Part shown: one piece after another, positions 17,662 to 27,420 of the stretch
How the letters are laid out: each line of letters begins with the position of its first letter
How positions within the stretch are numbered: the first letter of the stretch is position 1
NCBI RefSeq assembly: GCF_000023925.1
Contig: NC_013169.1
Span: forward strand, 434,001-498,000
DNA: 64,000 nt
Source of the DNA: Kytococcus sedentarius DSM 20547
GTDB lineage: Bacteria; Actinomycetota; Actinomycetes; Actinomycetales; Dermatophilaceae
Direction of reading: 5' to 3'
Notes under the pieces: model-generated
What the model was told of the DNA's origin: nothing
Database searches by the model: none
Seen by the model: only the letters and a program-made list of their open reading frames with translations
Position numbers and translations under genes: made by a program

Positions 17662-18840
17662 GTGCGCCACGCAGCGCAGACCACCCGGCCGCTGGCCATC
17701 ACCGTCGCCGTCACCGCATCGCTCGCCCTGGCGGGGTGCTCGTTGAGCACCGACGACGCCGCGGAGGAGACCGGCGGGACCACCGAGGCGTCGGACAGCA
17801 CCGACCAGAGCAGCACCGACCAGGCCAGCGGCACCGCCGCCTCATCGGGCGGGGCGTCCGCCGAGGGCGAGGACCTCCACGGCCGCACCGTCCAACTGGT
17901 CACCCACGACTCGTTCAACCCGCCGGAGGGCGTGCTGGAGGAGTTCACCCAGCGCACCGGCATCACGGTGAAGGTCCAGAAGTCCGGCGACGCCGGCAGC
18001 CTCACCAACAAGCTCGTCCTCACCAAGGACAACCCCATCGGCGATGCGGTGTTCGGCATCGACAACACCTTCGGTGGCCGCGCGCTGACCGAGGGCGTCG
18101 TCGCCGAGCACGGGCTCGACCTGCCGCAGGGCGTCGCCGACCACGCGATGGAGGCCGATGCGGGGGCGCGCCTGGCGCCCGTGGATGCGGGCGACGTGTG
18201 CGTGAACATCGACGACACCTGGTTCGAGAAGAAGGGCATCAACCCGCCCGCGACCCTCGACGACCTCACCAAGCCCGAGTACAAGGGCCTGTTCGTCACG
18301 CCCGGTGCGTCCACCTCCAGCCCGGGCCTGGCCTTCCTGCTCGCCACCATCGGCGCCAAGGGTGACGACGGCTGGGAGCAGTACTGGAAGGACCTGGTGG
18401 CCAACGACGTCAAGGTGACCGCCGGGTGGGAGGACGCCTACACCGTCGACTTCACCGCTGGCGGCGGGAACGGCGACCGTCCGATTGTCCTGAGTTACGC
18501 CTCGTCCCCGCCCATCACCGTCCCCGAGGGCGGCGACGAGCCCACCACCTCCGCGCTGCTGGACACCTGCTTCCGGCAGGTGGAGTACGCCGGCGTGCTC
18601 GAGGGCGCCGACGAGCCCGAGGCCGCGGCGAAGGTGGTGGAGTTCCTGCTGGGCGAGGAGTTCCAGGCCGGTCTGCCGGACTCCATGTACGTCTACCCGG
18701 TGCGCCAGGGCGTGGAGCTCCCCGAGGCCTGGGAACAGTGGGCTCCGCCGGCGAAGGAGCCGATCGAGGTGGATGCCGCCCGCATCCAGGAGAACCGCGA
18801 GGACTGGCTGATGCGCTGGAGCGAGGCCGCGGGTCAGTGA
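17662..18840 (+). CDS. thiB: Thiamine ABC transporter substrate-binding lipoprotein
   Basis: A 392-residue binding protein. The signal peptide ends in a lipobox (LALAGC), then a Ser/Thr/Glu-rich linker to about residue 68, then a TbpA/ThiB-type domain: LVTHDSFNPPEGVLEEFTQR, NPIGDAVFGIDNTF, YVYPVRQGVELPE. It captures thiamine outside the membrane and passes it to ThiP. The GTG start follows a GGAG and lies just after the TPP riboswitch, which supports the substrate assignment. Confidence 0.92.
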   Translation: MRHAAQTTRPLAITVAVTASLALAGCSLSTDDAAEETGGTTEASDSTDQSSTDQASGTAASSGGASAEGEDLHGRTVQLVTHDSFNPPEGVLEEFTQRTGITVKVQKSGDAGSLTNKLVLTKDNPIGDAVFGIDNTFGGRALTEGVVAEHGLDLPQGVADHAMEADAGARLAPVDAGDVCVNIDDTWFEKKGINPPATLDDLTKPEYKGLFVTPGASTSSPGLAFLLATIGAKGDDGWEQYWKDLVANDVKVTAGWEDAYTVDFTAGGGNGDRPIVLSYASSPPITVPEGGDEPTTSALLDTCFRQVEYAGVLEGADEPEAAAKVVEFLLGEEFQAGLPDSMYVYPVRQGVELPEAWEQWAPPAKEPIEVDAARIQENREDWLMRWSEAAGQ

Positions 18841-18890
18841 TCCGGTGCGCGTGAGCGGGACCGCGAGGGGCCCCCGATGAGAGGAGCCCG

Positions 18891-20546
18891 ATGAGGAGCC
18901 GCGGCAGCGCCTGGGTGCCGCTGGTGTGGGCGTTGCTGCCGCTGGTCTTCTTCGCGGTGTTCTTCGCCTGGCCGGTGGGCTCGATGGTGGGGCGCGGCCT
19001 CTTCCCCGGCGGCTCGCCCGATCTCTCCGCGTTGCCGGAGGTGCTGGGCCGCGGTCGCACCCTGCGCGTGCTGGGGTTCACGGTGGGCATGGCATTGGCC
19101 GGCACCGTCGTGACCCTCCTGCTGGGCCTGCCCACCGCGTTCGTGCTGTACCGCTTGGCCTTCCCGATGCGGGGGCTCGCCCGCTCGTGGGTGGTGATGC
19201 CCTTCGTGCTGCCCACCGTCGTGGTCGGCGTGATGTTCCGCAGCCTGCTGGCGCCCGGGGGGCCGCTGGGCTTCCTCGGCTGGGACGGCACGCCGTGGGC
19301 GATCGGGGCGGCCTTCGTGTTCTTCAACCTGGCCGTGGTCGTGCGGACTGTCGGCGGGGTGTGGGCCGGGCTGGACCGGCGTCCGGAGGAGGCCGCGGCC
19401 TCGCTGGGAGCCGCGCCGTGGCAGGTGCTGCGCGACATCACCCTGCCGCGCCTGATGCCGGCGATCACCAGTGCGGCGGTGGTGGTCTTCCTGTTCTGCA
19501 GCACGGCCTTCGGGGTGGTGCTGACCCTCGGCGGTCTGCGGCACCGCACCATCGAGACCGAGATCTACCTGCTCACCACGCAGTACCTGGACCTGCGCGC
19601 CGCCGCGGTGCTCTCGGTGCTGCAGGTGCTGGTCGTGGGGCTGCTCGTCTGGGTGGCCGGCCGGCTGCGGGGCTCCGCCCGGGCCACGGGCGCGTCCTCC
19701 CGACCCCGGCCGATGAGGCGTGGGGACCTCCCGGCGGTGGTGGTGGCCCTGGGGGTGCTGGCCTTCATCACCGCACCGGTGGTGGCGCTCGTGGTGCGCT
19801 CGCTGCAGGTGCCCACCGTGGACGGTGCCCGGTGGTCCCTGCGCAACTACCGCGCCCTGGCCTCCCCGGAGGCCGCGGCGGACGCGGCGCTGCAGGTCAC
19901 CGTCCTGGAGGCCCTGGAGCAGTCGTGGCGCACGGCGGTGGACGCGACCGTGGTGGCGCTGGTGCTGGGCGCCCTGGTCGCGATCGCGCTGACCCGTCCG
20001 GGCCGCACGCCCGGGGCCGCTCGCACTGTCCGCACCCTGGACCTGCTGTTCATGCTGCCGCTGGGGGTCTCGGCGGTGACGGTGGGCTTCGGCTTCCTCA
20101 TCGCCTTGGACACCCCGCCGCTGGATCTTCGGGGCTCGCCGCTGCTCGTGCCGTTGGCGCAGGCCCTGGTCGCGACCCCGCTGGTGGTGCGCACCCTCGT
20201 GCCCGCGCTCGGCGGGGTGGACGACCGGCAGCGGCAGGCCGCAGCCTCCCTGGGGGCGCCGCCGTGGCGGCAGTTCCTCACCATCGACGCCCGGCTGGCG
20301 GCGCGCCCCGCCGCGGCCGCGGCCGGCTTCGCGCTCGCCGTCTCGTTGGGCGAGTTCGGCGCCACGAGCTTCCTGGCCCGCCCCGACACGCCCACCGTGC
20401 CGGTGGTGATCGCCGAGCTGATCGGCCGCCCCGGCGCGGAGACCTTCGGCATGGCCCTGGCCGCCAGTGTGCTGCTCGCTGCGGTGACCGTGGCCGTCAT
20501 GGCCGTGGTCGACCGCCTCGCCCCGACCACTGGAGGTAGTTGGTGA
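18891..20546 (+). CDS. thiP: Thiamine ABC transporter permease
   Basis: A 551-residue permease with two fused six-helix halves, as in ThiP. Each half carries an EAA-type coupling loop: EEAAASLGAAPWQVLRDITL in the first and RQAAASLGAPPWRQFLTI in the second. It follows thiB by 50 bases with GAGGAG before the ATG. Its stop overlaps the GTG start of thiQ. Confidence 0.92.
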   Translation: MRSRGSAWVPLVWALLPLVFFAVFFAWPVGSMVGRGLFPGGSPDLSALPEVLGRGRTLRVLGFTVGMALAGTVVTLLLGLPTAFVLYRLAFPMRGLARSWVVMPFVLPTVVVGVMFRSLLAPGGPLGFLGWDGTPWAIGAAFVFFNLAVVVRTVGGVWAGLDRRPEEAAASLGAAPWQVLRDITLPRLMPAITSAAVVVFLFCSTAFGVVLTLGGLRHRTIETEIYLLTTQYLDLRAAAVLSVLQVLVVGLLVWVAGRLRGSARATGASSRPRPMRRGDLPAVVVALGVLAFITAPVVALVVRSLQVPTVDGARWSLRNYRALASPEAAADAALQVTVLEALEQSWRTAVDATVVALVLGALVAIALTRPGRTPGAARTVRTLDLLFMLPLGVSAVTVGFGFLIALDTPPLDLRGSPLLVPLAQALVATPLVVRTLVPALGGVDDRQRQAAASLGAPPWRQFLTIDARLAARPAAAAAGFALAVSLGEFGATSFLARPDTPTVPVVIAELIGRPGAETFGMALAASVLLAAVTVAVMAVVDRLAPTTGGSW

Positions 20547-21328
20547 CTGAGCGTCCCACCCCGACTGAGCGGTCCACCCCGACCCAGCGCCCCGCCGGGC
20601 AGCAAGGTGCCCGCCCTGCCTCGGCCAGCCCCCACGCGCCCAGCGCGGACGCCGGACTCGAGGTGCGCGGGGCCACGGTCGACTTCCGCCTCCGCCGCGG
20701 AACCCTGCGCGCCCTCGATGCGGTGGAGCTCACCGTGCCGACCGGCACGCTGACCGCCGTTCTCGGCCCCTCGGGGTGCGGCAAGAGCACCCTGCTGCGC
20801 GCGGTGGCCGGGCTGGAGACCCTGACGGAGGGTGAGATCCGCTTCGGTGACCGGGAGGTCACGGACGTCCCCCCGCACCGACGGGGTTTCGCGTTGGTCT
20901 TCCAGGACGGCCAGCTCTTCGACCACCTCTCGGTGGAGCAGAACGTCGCCTACGCCCTGCGCCTGCGGGGCGTGCCCCGCGCGAAGCGGCGCGCCCGGAC
21001 CGCCGAGCTGCTCGAGATGGTGGGGTTGCCCGGGACCGAGCGGCGCGACCCGCGGACCCTGTCGGGCGGGCAGCGCCAGCGCGTGGCCCTGGCGCGCGGG
21101 CTGGCGGCCGCACCGCGCCTGCTGTTGCTGGACGAGCCCCTCAGCGCCCTGGACCGGGACCTGCGGACCCAGCTGGGCGCCGACCTGCGCCGCATCATCG
21201 ACGAGACGCGGACCACGGCGATGCTCGTGACCCACGACCACGAGGAGGCCCGCTTGGCCGATGCGGTGGTGCGCATGGAGGCCGGCCGCGTCGTGGGCCG
21301 GGAAAGGTCGGACGAGGTGGGCCGATGA
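20543..21328 (+). CDS. thiQ: Thiamine ABC transporter ATP-binding protein
   Basis: A 261-residue ABC ATPase. Walker A is GPSGCGKST, the Q-loop FQDG, the signature LSGGQRQR, Walker B LLLLDEP and the switch His is in VTHDHEEA. An N-terminal stretch of about 35 Pro/Ser/Thr/Ala-rich residues precedes the domain and is unusual. The GTG at 20543 lies 6 bases after GGAGG and overlaps the thiP stop. Energises thiamine import. Confidence 0.92.
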   Translation: MTERPTPTERSTPTQRPAGQQGARPASASPHAPSADAGLEVRGATVDFRLRRGTLRALDAVELTVPTGTLTAVLGPSGCGKSTLLRAVAGLETLTEGEIRFGDREVTDVPPHRRGFALVFQDGQLFDHLSVEQNVAYALRLRGVPRAKRRARTAELLEMVGLPGTERRDPRTLSGGQRQRVALARGLAAAPRLLLLDEPLSALDRDLRTQLGADLRRIIDETRTTAMLVTHDHEEARLADAVVRMEAGRVVGRERSDEVGR

Positions 21329-21427
21329 GCCCGGACGCTGCCCCGACGCGGCCGCGGGGAGACGCCGAAACACCTACCGCTGCCGCGAGATCCTTTGTAG
21401 TGGACGGATTTGCACCGAAGAGGGACG

Positions 21428-22159
21428 ATGGAAACCATGCCTTGTGACCTGCCCGCGGATGACGTGGCCGTCCGCCTCGCGCGCAGCGCCCGGCGATTCG
21501 GCTCGGCCGACTCGGTCGAGGAGCTGGCGCGGTTGATCTGCGAGGTTGCCGGTGACCTGGTCGAGGTTGCCGACGACGTCTCGGTCTCCCTGCTGGAGCG
21601 GGGTGGACGCATCACCACCGTGGCAGCCACCGACGACGTCTGCTTCGCGGTCGACCGCTTCCAGGAGGAGTACGAGGAGGGGCCGTGCGTGTCGGCGGTC
21701 CGCGAGGCCTCGGTGACCCACCTGGAGGACACGTCGGCGGACCCGGAGTGGCCGGCGTTCAGCGCTTGGGCGGCCGAGCACGGGGTGGGCTCGATGATGG
21801 CCATCCAGCTGGCGACCTACGAGGGCGACGAGATCGACCCGACCTCCGGCGGCGAGGGCCAGGGCGCCCTGAACTTCTACGCCCGCGAGCCGCACGCCTT
21901 CGGCGAGGACGCCGAGCGGACCGCACGCCTGCTGGGGGTCCACGCCTCGGTGGCGCTCAGTGCCCGGCAGTACATGTCGCAGATGGGGGAGGCGGTCGCC
22001 AGCCGCGACCTCATCGGGCAGGCCAAGGGCATCCTCATGGTGCGCCTGGGGATCGACGACCAGGCCGCCTTCGGGGTGCTGCGCGACCGGTCCCGGAACA
22101 CCAACGTCCGCCTCGTCGAGGTGGCGCGGGCCGTGGTCGAGGGGCGCACGGTCGCCTGA
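21428..22159 (+). CDS. GAF-ANTAR domain protein (putative RNA-binding antiterminator)
   Basis: A 243-residue protein with a GAF sensor domain (about 30-175; EEGPCVSAVREA, GSMMAIQLA) and a C-terminal ANTAR domain (about 183-240; ASRDLIGQAKGILMVRLGID), the RNA-binding module that prevents transcription termination by binding paired hexaloop stems. The ATG at 21428 has AGAGGGA upstream. It follows thiQ by about 100 bases in the same direction but has no clear functional link. Its RNA targets are unknown. Confidence 0.88.
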   Translation: METMPCDLPADDVAVRLARSARRFGSADSVEELARLICEVAGDLVEVADDVSVSLLERGGRITTVAATDDVCFAVDRFQEEYEEGPCVSAVREASVTHLEDTSADPEWPAFSAWAAEHGVGSMMAIQLATYEGDEIDPTSGGEGQGALNFYAREPHAFGEDAERTARLLGVHASVALSARQYMSQMGEAVASRDLIGQAKGILMVRLGIDDQAAFGVLRDRSRNTNVRLVEVARAVVEGRTVA

Positions 22160-22235
22160 GGGCCGCGAGTGCCCGGGCAGCCGGCCTGTGGGCTCAGCCC
22201 GGCCGCCGCTCAGCCAGTCCGCCCGTCGCCTGCTG

Positions 22236-23702
22236 TCAGAGGGTCAGCGACCCGGTCGCGAAGCCGACCACGGCAGCCACGAAGCCTGCGGCCATGACGG
22301 CCCAGACGAGCCACTCCCACGCCTTCATGGCGTGCTCGCCGCGCTCCCGCTGTGCCCACAGATAGACCAGGACGCCCGGGGCGTAGAACAGGGCGGTCAT
22401 GAGCAGGTAGCCCAGCCCGCCGGCGTAGATCAGCCACAGGCCGTAGACGGTGGCGACCAGCGTCAGCACGATGCTGCCGATGCCGGCCTTTCCCAGCGAC
22501 CGGTTGCGCACGGCCAGCACGACGCCGTAGCCGGCGCTCAGCAGGTAGGGCAACAGGATCATGGAGCCGGCCATGAGGATGATGTCGTAGTAGCTCGAGC
22601 CCGCGAACGCGGCGTAGACGAGGGCCAGCTGCAGCACGATGCTGGTGAGCAGCACCGACCAGGTGGGGGTGCCGTGCCGGTTCTCGGTGGCCAGGACCTT
22701 CGGCATCGAGCCGTCGCGGGCGGTGACCGACAGGATCTCCGCGCACAGCAGCATCCAGGCCAGCAGTGCGCCGGCGACCGAGACGATCATGCCGACCCCG
22801 ATGAGGACGGCTCCCCACGGCCCGACGGCCTCGCGCAGCACCCCGGCCATGGACGGGTCCTGCAGCTCGGCCAGCTCGGCCTGGCTCATGATGCCGGCAC
22901 TCAGCAGGTTGACGGCGACCAGCAGGGCCAACACGCCGACGAAGCCGATGACGGTGGCCCGCCCGATGGAGGCGCGGTCCTTGGCCCGCTCGGAGTAGAC
23001 CGTCGCGCCCTCAATGCCGAGGAACACCCAGACGGTCACCAACATCATGCCGCGAACCTGCTCCATGATGGGGGCGCCAGTAGTCTGGCGGCCCCAGAAG
23101 TCGGCGGTGAACACGCCGTAATCGAAGGCGATGGCGGTGAGCACCACGAAGGCGACGATCGGCACGATCTTGGCCAGGGTGACGACCAGGTTGAGGCTCG
23201 CTGCCTCGCGGACGCCGCGCATCAGCAGCCACGTGTAAGCCCACAGCAGCACGCTGGCGCAGGCGATGGAGACCCACGTGGTGCCCTCGCCGAAGATCGG
23301 GAACCACAGGCCGAGGGTGGAGAAGATGACCACCAGGTAGCTGAGGTTGCCCAGCCAGGCGCTGATCCAGTAGCCCCACGCGGAGGAGAAGCCGAGGAAG
23401 CGGCCGAACCCGTCGCGGGCGTAGCCGTAGACGCCGCCGTCGGGGTTGGGGGCGAGGCGCGCCAGCAGCGTGAAGGTCAGCGCGAGGGCGAGCATGCCGA
23501 CGCCGGTGATCCCCCAGCCGATGAGGAGCGGGCCCGGCGCAGCAGCCTGGGCCATGTTCATGGGGAGGGCGAAGATGCCCGCTCCCACCATGGAGCCCAC
23601 CACCAGGGCGGTGAGCTGCGGGACGCCGAGGAGGCCCTTGCGACCCTGCCCGTCGTCGTCGGGGGCGGGGCGGTCGGTCGTCTCGGCGAGGGTGCTCGAC
23701 AT
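22236..23702 (-). CDS. Amino acid antiporter/permease (APC superfamily, basic amino acid type)
   Basis: A 488-residue permease with about 12-13 hydrophobic helices. The first has the APC hallmark VVGSMVGAGIFALPMNMAQA, and ALLAWMLLCAEILSVTARDG is typical of the arginine/ornithine (ArcD-like) and lysine exchangers of the basic amino acid/polyamine antiporter group. The ATG at 23702 has CACAAT 7 bases upstream and no ribosome site, consistent with a leaderless mRNA. It is divergent from the TetR gene and shares an 11-bp repeat with it, so the TetR protein may control it. Substrate inferred. Confidence 0.82.
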   Translation of the reverse strand: MSSTLAETTDRPAPDDDGQGRKGLLGVPQLTALVVGSMVGAGIFALPMNMAQAAAPGPLLIGWGITGVGMLALALTFTLLARLAPNPDGGVYGYARDGFGRFLGFSSAWGYWISAWLGNLSYLVVIFSTLGLWFPIFGEGTTWVSIACASVLLWAYTWLLMRGVREAASLNLVVTLAKIVPIVAFVVLTAIAFDYGVFTADFWGRQTTGAPIMEQVRGMMLVTVWVFLGIEGATVYSERAKDRASIGRATVIGFVGVLALLVAVNLLSAGIMSQAELAELQDPSMAGVLREAVGPWGAVLIGVGMIVSVAGALLAWMLLCAEILSVTARDGSMPKVLATENRHGTPTWSVLLTSIVLQLALVYAAFAGSSYYDIILMAGSMILLPYLLSAGYGVVLAVRNRSLGKAGIGSIVLTLVATVYGLWLIYAGGLGYLLMTALFYAPGVLVYLWAQRERGEHAMKAWEWLVWAVMAAGFVAAVVGFATGSLTL

Positions 23703-23706
23703 GGGG

Positions 23707-23823
23707 CCATTGTGCACGGGCCCCACATGTGCTCCCAGTTGCCATCGGCGTGCCGGGTGCGGTGGCACCGAACTGTGCGACGGGCCCGGGCGGGGCGGGT
23801 GACCGAGGTCACCCATTGTGCAC
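23707..23823. promoter_or_regulatory. Divergent permease/TetR control region with repeated operator-like words
   Basis: The word CCATTGTGCAC occurs twice, at 23707-23717 (next to the permease start) and 23813-23823 (before the TetR gene). The second copy directly follows a perfect palindrome GGTGACC-GA-GGTCACC (23798-23813). Further TTGCAC and TGTGCA words lie at 23834-23849. These are candidate sites for the TetR protein encoded at 23871. Confidence 0.5.
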
Positions 23824-23870
23824 ACCGCGCAAACTTGCACGCTGTGCAGGGAGAGCCCTACGCTGGTGGC

Positions 23871-24521
23871 ATGTCACTGCGTGAGGCCCACAAGGACCGC
23901 ACCCGGGCCTCCCTCGTGGACGCTGCCTTCGGGGTGCTGGAGGAACGCGGCATCGAGCAGCTCACCGCGGAGTCCGTGGCCGAGCGAGCCGGTGTCTCCC
24001 GCCGCACCCTGTTCAATTACTTCGGCACGGTTGAGGAGACGCTCCTCGTGCCGGCCCACGCCAGCATGGACACGCTTGTCGCGGAGATCGAGCGCTCCGA
24101 GGCGTCCGTCCCCCCGCTCGACGTGCTGCGCCGGGCCCTGCCGACCGTCTTCGATGCCGCGGTGTTCGACCGCATCGCCAGCATCCGGCGGGCAGCGGTC
24201 CACAGTCCGGCCCTGCGGCGGGCGGAGACGGCGATCGTCACCGACTCCGTGGGGGACGCCCTCGCGCTCCTGGAAGCGCGTTCCCGCAGGGTCGGGGTAG
24301 AGCCCGACCGGCTCTTCCTGGCGGGACTGGCCCGCAGCGGCCTGGGCGTCATCGAGACCGCCGCGGAGGCGTGGATGGAGCGCACCGGCGGGACGGCCGA
24401 CGAGGAGTCCCGCCGCACCTTCATCGAGCTCGCGCAGCGCGCCCTGGACGACCTGCGCTCCGGGTACGGCAGTGCAGACACACCTGATTCCCCTGACACC
24501 ACGACGGAAGGACGGCCCTGA
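23871..24521 (+). CDS. TetR-family transcriptional regulator
   Basis: A 216-residue regulator. The N-terminal helix-turn-helix reads LVDAAFGVLEERGIEQLTAE, VAERAGVSRRTLFNYF. The C-terminal ligand domain resembles the actinobacterial regulators that accompany transporters. TACGCT lies 6 bases before the ATG: leaderless. The stop codon overlaps the MMPL transporter start (TGATG), so it most likely represses its own operon with that exporter, and perhaps the divergent permease. Ligand unknown. Confidence 0.9.
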   Translation: MSLREAHKDRTRASLVDAAFGVLEERGIEQLTAESVAERAGVSRRTLFNYFGTVEETLLVPAHASMDTLVAEIERSEASVPPLDVLRRALPTVFDAAVFDRIASIRRAAVHSPALRRAETAIVTDSVGDALALLEARSRRVGVEPDRLFLAGLARSGLGVIETAAEAWMERTGGTADEESRRTFIELAQRALDDLRSGYGSADTPDSPDTTTEGRP

Positions 24522-27397
24522 TGGCCGAACGTCTTTATGCCCTCGGCCACTGGGCCTCGCGCCACGTGTGGCCGGTCATCATCGCCTGGTTGATGGTGGT
24601 GGCCTCATTCGGAGGCGCCGCCGCCACCTTCTCCAAGCCGCTGAGCACCGAGTTCACCATCCCCGGAACAGAGTTCCAGGAGGTCATGGACCAGCTCAAG
24701 GAGGGCGTGCCCGATGCGGCAGGCGGCGTGGGCACGGTCGTCTTCGAGAGCGAGTCCGGGGAGTTCACCGCCGACCAGCGGACCGCGATCAACGAGGTCG
24801 TCAAGGACTTTGCCACGGCTGAGGGCGTGACCGCCGCGGAGAGCCCGTTCGCGCTGCAGAAGGAGATCGACGACGCGCCGAAGGAGCTGAAGCAGGCGCG
24901 CGAGGAACTCGAGTCGGGGCGCACCCAGCTGGAGAACGGCCGCGAGGAGCTCGAGTCCGGCAAGAAGGAGCTCGCGCAGGGGCGGGAGCAGCTTGAGCAG
25001 GCGCAGAAGGAGCTCGACGCCGGCAAGCAGGAGCTGCAGTCCGGTCGAACCGAGCTGAAGCAGCAGCGCGAGCAGGTGGAGCAGTTGCGGGCCCAGCTGG
25101 GCCCCGACCACCCCCGGGTGCAGCAGGCCGAGGCCGGGTTGCAGCGTGGCCAGCAGCAGCTGGAGCAGGCCGAGGCCGAGGTCGAGGCCGGGACCAAGCG
25201 CCTGTCGAACGAGCGGGAGAAGCTCGAGGCCGGTGAGCAGGAGATCGCCACCAACGAGAAGAAGCTCGCGGACTCCCAGAAGGAGTTGACCTCCGGCGAG
25301 GCCGATCTGGAGCGCGGCCAGGCCCAGCAGGAGCTGACCGACGGCATGCGTTTCGTCGCCGAGGGCGGGGGCGTTGCCTACACGCAGATCCGCTTCGCCG
25401 ACGAGATGCACAACGTCGCGATCGAGGACCGCGAGGCCGTCATGGCCAAGGCCGAGGGGCTGTCGGACCAGGGCATCACGACCACCTTCTCCGAGGAGAT
25501 GTCGCAGGACACGAGCTCGATCATCGGCCCGGGCGAGATCATCGGCGTGGTGGTGGCCGCCATCGTGCTGCTGGTGATGCTTCGCTCGTTGACCGCTGCG
25601 GGGTTGCCGCTGGTGAACGCGCTGCTGGGCGTCGCGGTCGGTGTCGCCGGGGCGCTGTCCCTCACCCCCTTCATCTCCATGCAGGACATCACCCCGGTGC
25701 TTGCCGTCATGCTCGGCCTGGCGGTCGGCATCGACTACACGCTGTTCATCGTCCACCGCCACCGGACCCAGATGGTGACGGGCATGGACAAGCACGAGTC
25801 CATCGGCCTGGCGATCGGCACGGCGGGCAACGCCGTCGGCGTCGCCGGCGCCACGGTGTTCATCGCCCTGGCGGCGCTGACGCTGACCGGCATTCCCTTC
25901 CTGGGGACGATGGGTCTGGTGGCCGCGGCCACCGTGCTCATCGCGGTGCTCGTGGCCTGGACCCTCTCGCCGGCGCTGCTGTCCCTCCTGGGCGACCGCG
26001 TGCTGGGCAAGGGCGGCCGGGCGAAGCGGGCCCGTGCGCTGGAACAGGAGCAGGCGGGCGCGCAGGGGCGTGCGCTGGCGAACGAGCAGGAGCAGGAGCT
26101 CCGGGCCGGCAGCCGTCCGCGGGGCGGGGCCACGTCCTTCTTCAACCCGCCGGCCACCGCGCAGCACGCCGGGACCTCCTCCGAACCGGGGGGCGGCACC
26201 TCCGTGCAGCACGAGGCCGCCGACGAGGACCACCCGTTCTGGGCCCGGCTGGTCACCCGCGTCCCGTGGCTCACCGTGCTGGCCGTCGTCCTGGGCCTGG
26301 GTGCCCTCGCCTGGCCGGTGACGGACATGCGTCTGGGCATGCCCGACGGCTCCACCGCACCTGCGGACTCTCAGGGCTACCAGACCTTCGACACCATCCG
26401 CACCCACTTCGGTGACGGAGTCAACGGGCCGCTGGTGGCGATGGCCGAGGCGCCCGAGGGGCTCTCGGAGGGCGAGGCGGCCGACCGGCAGATCGCCATC
26501 GCGCAGGAGCTGCACGCCACCGAGGGCGTGGAGTACGTGGTGCCTGCGGGCATGAGCGAGGACCGCTCCATGCTCGCCTTCCAGATCACCCCGAGCACCG
26601 CCCCGGGTGACGAGGCGACCCTCGACCTGGTGCACCGCCTGCGGGACAAGGCTCCCGGCATCGAGTCGGCACAGGACGTCGAGCTCGGCTTCACCGGCCT
26701 GACGGTGGCCAACATCGACATTTCAGAGGCGCTGGCCAGCACGCTGCCGCTGTACCTCGCGGTGGTCGTGGGGCTCTCCCTGCTGCTGCTGGTGCTGGTC
26801 TTCCGCAGCATCGTGGTGCCGCTGGTGGCCACGGCCGGCTTCCTGCTGAGCGTCGGTGCGTCCTTCGGTGCCGTGGTCGCCGTGTACCAGTGGGGTTGGC
26901 TCGGGTCGCTGTTCGGCGTGAACGAGCCGGGCGCCATCCTCAGCTTCCTGCCCACCCTGGTGATCGGCGTGCTCTTCGGTCTGGCCATGGACTACCAGAT
27001 GTTCCTGGTCAGTGGCATGCGCGAGGCCTGGGCGCACGGCGCGTCCGCCCGCAAGGCGGTGCAGCGCGGCTTCGGTGCCGGTGCCTCCGTGGTGACGGCC
27101 GCGGCGCTGATCATGGTCTCGGTCTTCGCGGGCTTCATCCACGCGGAGCTGACGATGATCCGCCCGATCGGCCTGGCACTGGCGCTCGGTGTGCTCGTAG
27201 ACGCGTTCGTGGTGCGCATGACCTTCACCCCCGCGGTGCTGCACCTGCTCGGTGAGAAGGCTTGGTGGATCCCGCGCTGGCTGGACCGGATCCTGCCGGA
27301 CCTGGACGTCGAGGGTGCCAAGCTCCAGAAGGCCCACGGGGTCGACGCCGAGGGCCACCACATCCCGGCCGAGCCGGCCACGGCCACGGCGCGGTGA
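24521..27397 (+). CDS. MMPL/RND-family transporter with a long coiled-coil insert
   Basis: A 958-residue membrane exporter with two MMPL halves. Helix 1 lies at about 17-36. The first extracellular domain contains an extended coiled coil (about 115-275) built on a repeating seven-residue pattern of the type xELxxGx, as in YhgE/Pip-like proteins. Helix bundles follow at about 335-495 and 745-920, including GLAVGIDYTLFIVHRHRTQM and GLAMDYQMFLVSGMREA. MMPL proteins move lipids, lipid-linked molecules or drugs by proton exchange. Coupled to the TetR gene. Substrate unknown. Confidence 0.9.
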   Translation: MAERLYALGHWASRHVWPVIIAWLMVVASFGGAAATFSKPLSTEFTIPGTEFQEVMDQLKEGVPDAAGGVGTVVFESESGEFTADQRTAINEVVKDFATAEGVTAAESPFALQKEIDDAPKELKQAREELESGRTQLENGREELESGKKELAQGREQLEQAQKELDAGKQELQSGRTELKQQREQVEQLRAQLGPDHPRVQQAEAGLQRGQQQLEQAEAEVEAGTKRLSNEREKLEAGEQEIATNEKKLADSQKELTSGEADLERGQAQQELTDGMRFVAEGGGVAYTQIRFADEMHNVAIEDREAVMAKAEGLSDQGITTTFSEEMSQDTSSIIGPGEIIGVVVAAIVLLVMLRSLTAAGLPLVNALLGVAVGVAGALSLTPFISMQDITPVLAVMLGLAVGIDYTLFIVHRHRTQMVTGMDKHESIGLAIGTAGNAVGVAGATVFIALAALTLTGIPFLGTMGLVAAATVLIAVLVAWTLSPALLSLLGDRVLGKGGRAKRARALEQEQAGAQGRALANEQEQELRAGSRPRGGATSFFNPPATAQHAGTSSEPGGGTSVQHEAADEDHPFWARLVTRVPWLTVLAVVLGLGALAWPVTDMRLGMPDGSTAPADSQGYQTFDTIRTHFGDGVNGPLVAMAEAPEGLSEGEAADRQIAIAQELHATEGVEYVVPAGMSEDRSMLAFQITPSTAPGDEATLDLVHRLRDKAPGIESAQDVELGFTGLTVANIDISEALASTLPLYLAVVVGLSLLLLVLVFRSIVVPLVATAGFLLSVGASFGAVVAVYQWGWLGSLFGVNEPGAILSFLPTLVIGVLFGLAMDYQMFLVSGMREAWAHGASARKAVQRGFGAGASVVTAAALIMVSVFAGFIHAELTMIRPIGLALALGVLVDAFVVRMTFTPAVLHLLGEKAWWIPRWLDRILPDLDVEGAKLQKAHGVDAEGHHIPAEPATATAR

Positions 27398-27420
27398 GGG
27401 TGGCGCGCGGGGGCTGGTGA

